A stretch of 64,000 nucleotides of DNA from Leptodontidium sp. MPI-SDFR-AT-0119 (taxonomy: Eukaryota; Ascomycota; Leotiomycetes; Helotiales; Leptodontidiaceae). A model generated the notes under the pieces. It saw nothing but the letters and a program-made list of their open reading frames with translations, was not told the origin of the DNA and made no database searches. Where the stretch lies: contig JAHLEZ010000011.1 of the NCBI GenBank assembly GCA_020726505.1, forward strand, positions 2,232,001 to 2,296,000. The letters are read 5' to 3'. Shown here in pieces: positions 57,872 through 64,000 of this stretch. The position numbers were made by a program, and so were the translations under genes. How positions within the stretch are numbered: the first letter of the stretch is position 1; each line of letters opens with the position of its first letter.

Positions 57872-59097
57872 ATGGCCGATAACGAGTTTCTGCCCGTCTA
57901 CATGCACCTACAGCTCAATACCTCATCGCCTGATCCCATCGGTTTCGGCAATGTCAGTGGATTCTATGGCCCTGGTGCTTGGGCGGCCTGGTTCTTGACG
58001 TTATGTGCATCTTGGATCAACATTCTCGGCTACAAACGTGGTTTCGACTCGAGCACATTCATGTATCTCATCGCAATCAACGGTTCGGCGATCGATATTC
58101 TCCTTCATCTGCGCGCCATGGTTACCTTAAAACAGGCCTCAGACCCTGCTTGGATGAAAGAAGCCGCCTCTGTGGGTGCTGCCTTCATGTTAACGTGGTG
58201 GGGTCTTTGCGGAGCAATAACTCAGGCAATCGCCTTGCTGTAATCGACCGGCCTGGGTCCTCATGAGTTATTGTTTCCGGACCGCTTGTGGTCGGATTTG
58301 TTCGCACGGATGAATCCCCCTTTATCTCCAGAGAAGCTTTCGTTGATCAAACCTGTCAGGCAGCAAATGGTTACTTTGCTCGTTGGGCTTTTTGTTCCAG
58401 CCATGTGTCTTTTATTGGTCGTTTACTGCTGCGACGACGAGGCTTGGTCGAATATTCCTGCTTTATATTGGCAAGGGATGCCAACGACTTTGCCGATCAG
58501 CCAGCCGCACCGATATGGCCAAGGTTACATCTAGAGAGCTCTACCTCTACCTTCAGTAGCTTGCCTATGCCCCGTCGATTTCCTTTGAATTTGGCTCTCT
58601 TGATTGAGAGCGCTACAGACCCTGTAGCCAACACCTTCTGGTGGACAAATTTCATTACGGTGATATTTTGGGGCCTGTCGATACATCTCCACTTATTTTC
58701 GGTCCAGTACATCTACGAAGAATATCTTCAAAGGCTATCGAAGCCTTCTCAATCATGCTTCTTTATGCCTTGCGCCCCTCAATCTATAACCGAACTTGAC
58801 CAGGCCGTGGAGCTTACTGTGGGGGTTGTATCTTTCACAGCCGTCTTGTACTCTTACATCCGGTTCAGGCGAGAGCGGCGAAGAAGACAAATACCAACAT
58901 CAATGGAACTGGAATCAGTAGAGCCGAGTTCGATAGAAATACCTTTCCGAGACGAGCCAAGTTTTGATGGGCAGTCTGATCTCGAGTCAGAGGACGGGAT
59001 CACAACAAATTCTTCAACACGGGCGACTGATGGTTCGGATGACGAGTTGCTTCCTACTAGAAGGTGTACTACGGCTATAATCTGGGAGGATGCATGA
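57872..59097 (+). pseudogene. Multi-pass fungal membrane protein of unknown function with a nonsense codon and a frame change
   Basis: From ATG 57872 (MADNEFLPVYMHLQLN) the protein has NVSGFYGPGAWAAWFLTLCA, SWINILGYKRGFDSSTF, MYLIAINGSAIDILLHLRAM and AAFMLTWWGLCGAITQAIAL as helices, then TAA at 58241-58243. The same frame continues STGLGPHELLFPDRLWSDLF and QQMVTLLVGLFVPAMCLLLV to a stop near 58532, where one base appears missing; the +1 frame then gives NTFWWTNFITVIFWGLSIHL and a basic/acidic cytosolic tail (RFRRERRRRQIPTSMELESV) to TGA 59095. Five or more helices, no enzyme motif. Family unnamed; similar unnamed proteins are common in filamentous fungi. Both lesions may also be sequence errors. 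Confidence 0.6.
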
Positions 59098-61281
59098 CGA
59101 AGACCTGGAGCTAGAAGCAGATAACCACACAGACGTACGCACCGTGGTGCCATAGCAAGAGTTAGCTCTTCGATGTAAGAAGAGTACCCTTCAATTTGGG
59201 TATTAGATGGATGAAGAAACAGGGAATCGGCTATTCCTCTGGGGAGATAAGATAATTCAACACAATAGCACGACTTCGAAATTTTGGGTTACCGTCACTT
59301 ATCCTCGATTACTCGAATTCACACACTACTACTGTGGACGAATTTTACTTGACTGTAGGAGATCGAGATAGGGAAGACAGATGTCGGGTGGAAGTTGGAG
59401 CGGAGTAGTGCATGTTAAATGCTTGTTTAACGCTTGCAAATAGCCAAAGAAACATCGACGATGATGGGAGGATTGCTAGAGATTTATGGCCAAGCTCGTG
59501 ATGTCGTCAGACGTCAGACGGCAGATATACTCGATTCATTTGTAGCTACCCATCGCCGGGAGCAACCTCCCATGATGCTGACCCTTCGACTGCCCATAAT
59601 GTGCCCATCCAGTATGTAATCCGAACGGTACTGTCTCGTACACTAGAGGATTTCTTATATATCAATCGAAATGCTAACTGCGAGAATGGAAACGGGTAGT
59701 GAATTCACAAAGAAGAAAAATGGGTGGATGTGTGGAAGATGAGGAGGGAGGGTTTCCGTGACGGAATTCGAAACTATGAATTTGACTCGAGCAAGCAATC
59801 AGCAGGACTTAAAATCATACCTCCAAGCCGAAATAGTGTGCAAATACAATAGATTAACCACGCTCTTTTCTGACTTCAGTTCGGGAAGGAAATCAAAACA
59901 CCAAGGTGTGAAGCCTGGCAAGGCGTTGACCATTTACAAAGACGACAGCATATACCGAGTTCTGCTCTTTCCAGCTCTCCCTCATACTAAAAAAGCATGC
60001 ATGTGTACCATTCATTCCGGGTCAATAGCATTTGAGCAGCATTGATTTGTGTCGATCGACAATTAATAATAAGTCAGTGACTGAACTAGTGACAATGACG
60101 CCAGGGAAATTAGAAAACCGAATGAATGACAAGAACGTGGAAGACGAAAAGAGCTGCACTGCAGCAGGTGAAATGACATATCGCAACCTGTCGGTCTATG
60201 ATTTAAACACTGAGCTGAAAACTTCTGATATCTCGACTGTTCTTCTTTGCACCCGGCCATAGATCAATAGTTGAAATTGGGGAGAGATGCTGTGGTGCAT
60301 GCACCTATCCTCAGTAGACTTCGACTCATGATTGAATACCCGAAGAGCAAGCAACGTATCTTATCTATCATCCCTACATATCCCTCCTGACGACAGCAGA
60401 ACGTTATCTATAGAAACGAAATAGTAACGGGAATTTAAACTTTACTGAGGTGAGTTGACTTCCTCACCATTAGAGCAAGCTTTATGGGAGATCTCTCGAT
60501 GCTGCAGTGAAAGATCAAAAGCCCTGACGAAAGCATAAGAAATGAGATGGTTTCATTTGAAGACTACTGTAGAGAAAAAGTTTAATAGCATAGCATCAAA
60601 GACAAATTCAGAAAGTGATAAATGAAAAGAGGAAGAACAGCGGCGGAAACAGAAAGGTATAAGAGTATAGGAAAGGTCTTCACTAGAAGGCCAATACAAG
60701 GGAAAATTCTCACAGCGAGCGTAACTTCAAAGCAAAGTTTACTTTAAAAGTAATAAGTGAAAAAGGGACAACAACGGCAGGAGACACGCTTGACAAGAGA
60801 TGCTTCTTTTCCGTACGAAGTTTGGAGCGCAAGCACAAAGAAAATAAACTCAGAACCCCTCATCTCTCAAACGTCGATCATTCCTATCCAATACCGTACC
60901 TCCCCCATAATCCATTCCATCCCATCCCATGACAATAGAAGGAAAAGCATCCGGCCCCCACCGGAAAAGCACAGAAACGTGCAGTAGGTGACTCTATGCC
61001 TTAAGAAAGGGTGGGAAGGGAAGGGGCAACACTTCGGTCCGTTCCTCGCAACACACTCACAGCCTCACTCACTCATGTGGTGCAGTCACTTACTTGATTT
61101 CTTACCCACTTGCTTGTCTTAGGCCAGGCTAGGCCAGGTCCTAGGCTCCTCACAACCACGTGGGTCTATATCGGAGCTCCTCGCGTCAATGCCGACGGCA
61201 AAAGGCGATCGAGGGATGGATGATGGATCGATGGGGAGGAGGAGTATATACTCCGAGATATTACAGTAGTTCGTTATCATA

Positions 61282-61308
61282 TGTATGTGTATGTGTATGT
61301 GTGTGTGG
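61282..61308. repeat. (TATGTG)n / (TG)n microsatellite
   Basis: TATGTG units pass into a pure TG run and then GGGAGTGGGAGTG. Confidence 0.8.
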
Positions 61309-62520
61309 GAGTGGGAGTGTGTGCCTGACGCCTGACCCACCTAACTCCTTACCCCCCTGTCCTCATCTTACTCCTCATCTTTTTCCCTTTTGGCTGGGTT
61401 GAGTGAGTGAAACAAGGGAGGGGGGCCGAGATATCATAAATGACAATTATGACATTTCCTGCTACAGTACGGAAATTGTGCTGAAGCAAGCCACTCTTAC
61501 ACCGGACTTCGTATGGAGAATAAAAATAAAATGTGTGAAATGACGGTGGAGAAACAGAGCATGATTGTGATTGTGATCATGCGGTCCGGTCCACTCCTAC
61601 AAGAAAAGAAAAGTAAGGTATGGTAAAGCAAGGAAGGTGAATGTCAAATGCTAGAGGAAAAGTCTTGATTGGATGAAGTGTTGTCTCGGGGCAAAGGAAG
61701 CATGGAAGGCGGGGAGGGGAGGAATGTTGATATGACATGTAAGTTTTAAGCTTGAATCGTGAAGGGTCTTGGTACGGTATTGATCTTGGTCTTGGTATTC
61801 GGTATCGGTTTCGGGCATCGGTTTCGGTATCAGAAGGAAATGGAAAAGTATCCGTTTTTTGGGTTTGTGTTTTTACCTGGGGAGGTTTTGGTGAAAACGA
61901 GGGGTGGCAGGGTTGGTGATGTGATGGGATGTGATGTGCACGATACGATGCGATGTCTCGCCTTGGCCACGCGAGGAAAGCGTGGCATCGGACCCTGGGG
62001 GCTTCTTTGGGAAGGTAGGAGTTGGAGATGAGTGAAATGCCGGTGTGATGCGGTACGGTACTGATAACAACGGATACATCCATACGGCATCGGATCAGAT
62101 ACCGAGATAGCTAAGTAAATAAAGGATTATCAGCAAGTACCATATCTATCACATTCCAAGCATATGAGAGAGGAACCACATATTTCCACGATTGGAAGGA
62201 GGTATTCAGTATCTTGAGAGTCAAGATCCGAGAGTCAGATCATAGCAAGTCAAGTCAATTCAAGTCAACTGAGGATCCATCCATCCATCTCGGCCCTTCT
62301 TTCTTGCACTTGCAGATTATTTATTTATTTATCACTAGCTAGCATGAGCACTCCGGTGGGACAGACCTTGCTCGCTTATTTTCTTGCTGCCCAACCTTGT
62401 CCAGTCTTACTCCATCCATACCTTACTTACCCCATATTCCTCCACAGAACTGTGACACCAGACTGTCAAACGGACAGGACCAAGTGTGGAGAGCATGAAC
62501 CTTCTTCCTTCCCAACCTTA

Positions 62521-62565
62521 CAGCACAGCACAGCACAGCACAGCACAGCACAGCACAGCACAGCA
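62521..62565. repeat. (CAGCA)9 pentanucleotide tandem repeat
   Basis: Nine perfect CAGCA units (45 bases) between CTTCCCAACCTTA and CCTTACAGTACC. Confidence 0.92.
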
Positions 62566-63406
62566 CCTTACAGTACCTACCTTAACCTTACCCAGCCACC
62601 AAGATATTGGCGTCTTCTGGTGGTACCCATATAGTAACCCCCGAACATCCATCCTTCCATCACGCTCGGAATCCGGGGAAGAAGAGACCGTGAGACGGAC
62701 GAAAAGCCAACCACCCAGCCCATCCAACCCACCCTCACTCACTCGCTACCCCACACCTCCCTCCTCCCTTGTCCCGTCATAAAGTTTTTCCCATCCACCC
62801 ACAATCCACCCCACACCCACATCCACATCCACATCCATCACCACCACGAGGTTTATTTTCTTGAATCATGCATGCAGATGCAGATGGCAGTGCAGATGGT
62901 ACAGAAGTGCAGACACAGACACAGACCACAGACACCACCGGCCGGAGAGGTTAGCTTCGGACCATCTCCCCATCCAGCCCGAGGACCTCTCTCCACCATT
63001 CCCCCTCATTCATTCGCGCCGGAGATGCTACCTCTTCAGGTACGCGGACCTGTGGTCTCCTTCCAGAAGCATGCTTGCATACCGTGCATTTCTAGTGCAC
63101 GCATGGGTTACGGGGTTGGATACTGTTGGATATGGGAAATGTTCGGATTATCGATATGCCGAGCTGGGATCTTGGAGCTTGCTCCTCTTGCCTTACTGGC
63201 TGTTATGGTGCATTGTATCTATCCTCTGAGGATATTCACACTATCCATCCTTCTGTCCGTCTATCTGTCTATCTAGCCGTCTTTCTTCTGAAGGAAGTGC
63301 GGTGTAGTGCTGATCTCTACCAAGAAGAGCATTCCTTACTCAGGTACTTACTTATCTTACAAAGTCTCCGTACCTAGTTCCGGCCCTGTGAGAATAATTC
63401 CTTCCC

Positions 63407-63431
63407 AGTTCTAGTTCTAGTTCTAGTTCTA
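63407..63431. repeat. (CTAGTT)n hexanucleotide repeat
   Basis: About four tandem copies of the unit TAGTTC. Confidence 0.85.
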
Positions 63432-64000
63432 AATCAGACAGACGACGGAGAACTCCAGCAGGAAAGAACCTAGAAGCTGGAAGGTAGAGCAGGCAGAGGC
63501 AGGGCAGAGCAAAGAAAGAAATAGTGCACGGACTACGTGCCTCCGAAAATACCTCTTCCTGTACCCCATGCTATACCATACGGCGGTACGGTATTAGAGG
63601 AGATCAAGTGAGAACTACCGATGCCCGTTCATACCGAATGCTGTACGGGATGTAAGTTAGTTAAGGCAAGGTAGGTCAAGTCACGCTTCTAGCTTCTCAT
63701 GCAAATAAATGCACAACGACGAAAGAGGAGTTCGTTGCGGATTTTGCCTTGCCGGATTATTTCGGGGATGTACCTTCTTTCTTTCAATCAACTAACTAAC
63801 TAGTTAATTATCTAGTCAAGTCAAGTCACTGCGTTAGTGAAAATTGGAAAATGATAAAAAGAAAAAAAAAAAAGTAAAGTAATATTGCGGGGTTAAGACT
63901 TGGGGATGTCGGGGTATGGGAGGTGGACGTGGAGAGGAAATGGTGGAGGGGGGAGGGAAAAGAGGCGCGTTTCATCTGCAGAGGCGAACTGCATATGTCT

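Larger units (their letters stand above)
59098..64000. other. 4.9-kb gene-poor tail of the window
   Basis: No coding region is supported. Sequence is punctuated by T/C-rich and repeat tracts, and 60.9-63.4 kb contains many short direct repeats (GTCAAGTCAAG, CACATCCACATCC, GAGTGAGTG). This would fit a long promoter/5' leader of a gene beyond 64000, but that is inference. Confidence 0.4.

Noticed and set aside
1..64000. CRISPR arrays, operons, bacterial insertion sequences, intact transposons
   Set aside because: No regularly spaced repeats, transposase, reverse transcriptase or long terminal repeats were recognised; intron-bearing genes mark the DNA as eukaryotic.

Overview
The window looks like chromosomal DNA of a filamentous ascomycete (Pezizomycotina). 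Evidence: genes are split by short GT-AG introns (about 45-110 nt, several with CTAAC/CTGAC-like branch sites), and the families are typical of that group: Mae1/TDT transporter, NmrA/EasG-like dehydrogenases, RCR protein, AIM9-like kinase-fold protein, Zn2Cys6 factor, DUF7924-type protein, GPI-type GH17 glucanase. A leotiomycete is my guess from overall impression only; nothing here proves it. Exon structures below were built by hand from splice signals, reading phase and family motifs.

Layout. 0.6-8.4 kb: secreted alpha-carbonic anhydrase, a broken Zn2Cys6 regulator, a possible MFS fragment, a METTL24-like methyltransferase and a malate/C4-dicarboxylate (TDT) transporter. 10-18.3 kb: EasG-like NAD(P) oxidoreductase, an unknown helical protein, a small RCR membrane protein and an AIM9-like phosphotransferase. 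19-30.7 kb is an accessory graveyard: decayed GNAT acetyltransferase, nitrilase-type N-terminal amidase (Nta1-like) and alpha/beta-hydrolase, then more than 5 kb in which I recognise nothing. 30.8-43.4 kb is a conserved core: Uds1-like coiled-coil protein, an atypical SDR, leukotriene-A4-hydrolase-type aminopeptidase, and a nucleotide-sugar transporter that overlaps, and may be spliced to, a membrane-anchored protein of unknown function.

44-49.2 kb: a three-domain protein (nucleotidyltransferase, HAD phosphatase, APH-type kinase) carrying a nonsense codon and a one-base frameshift, then a GH17 beta-1,3-glucanase whose GPI tail is out of frame by one base. 49.5-59.1 kb is mixed accessory DNA: a D-2-hydroxyacid dehydrogenase fragment, an intact LovD/EstB-like serine hydrolase, an isoflavone-reductase-like protein, a DUF7924-type protein with an E-x-K motif, fragments of a rhodopsin-domain membrane protein and an SDR, and a broken multi-pass membrane protein. 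59.1-64 kb shows only simple repeats and no supportable gene.

The main theme is decay: about ten loci keep recognisable domains but carry stops, small indels or truncations. Either this is a real accessory region losing genes, or part of it is sequencing or assembly error; one-base indels in homopolymers (GH17 at 48749-48751, poly-C at 19161) need read-level checking. The most interesting architecture is the possible fusion of a Golgi nucleotide-sugar transporter to an unknown lumenal domain (40.4-43.4 kb), followed by the nucleotidyltransferase-HAD-kinase protein encoded divergently about 0.7 kb away.
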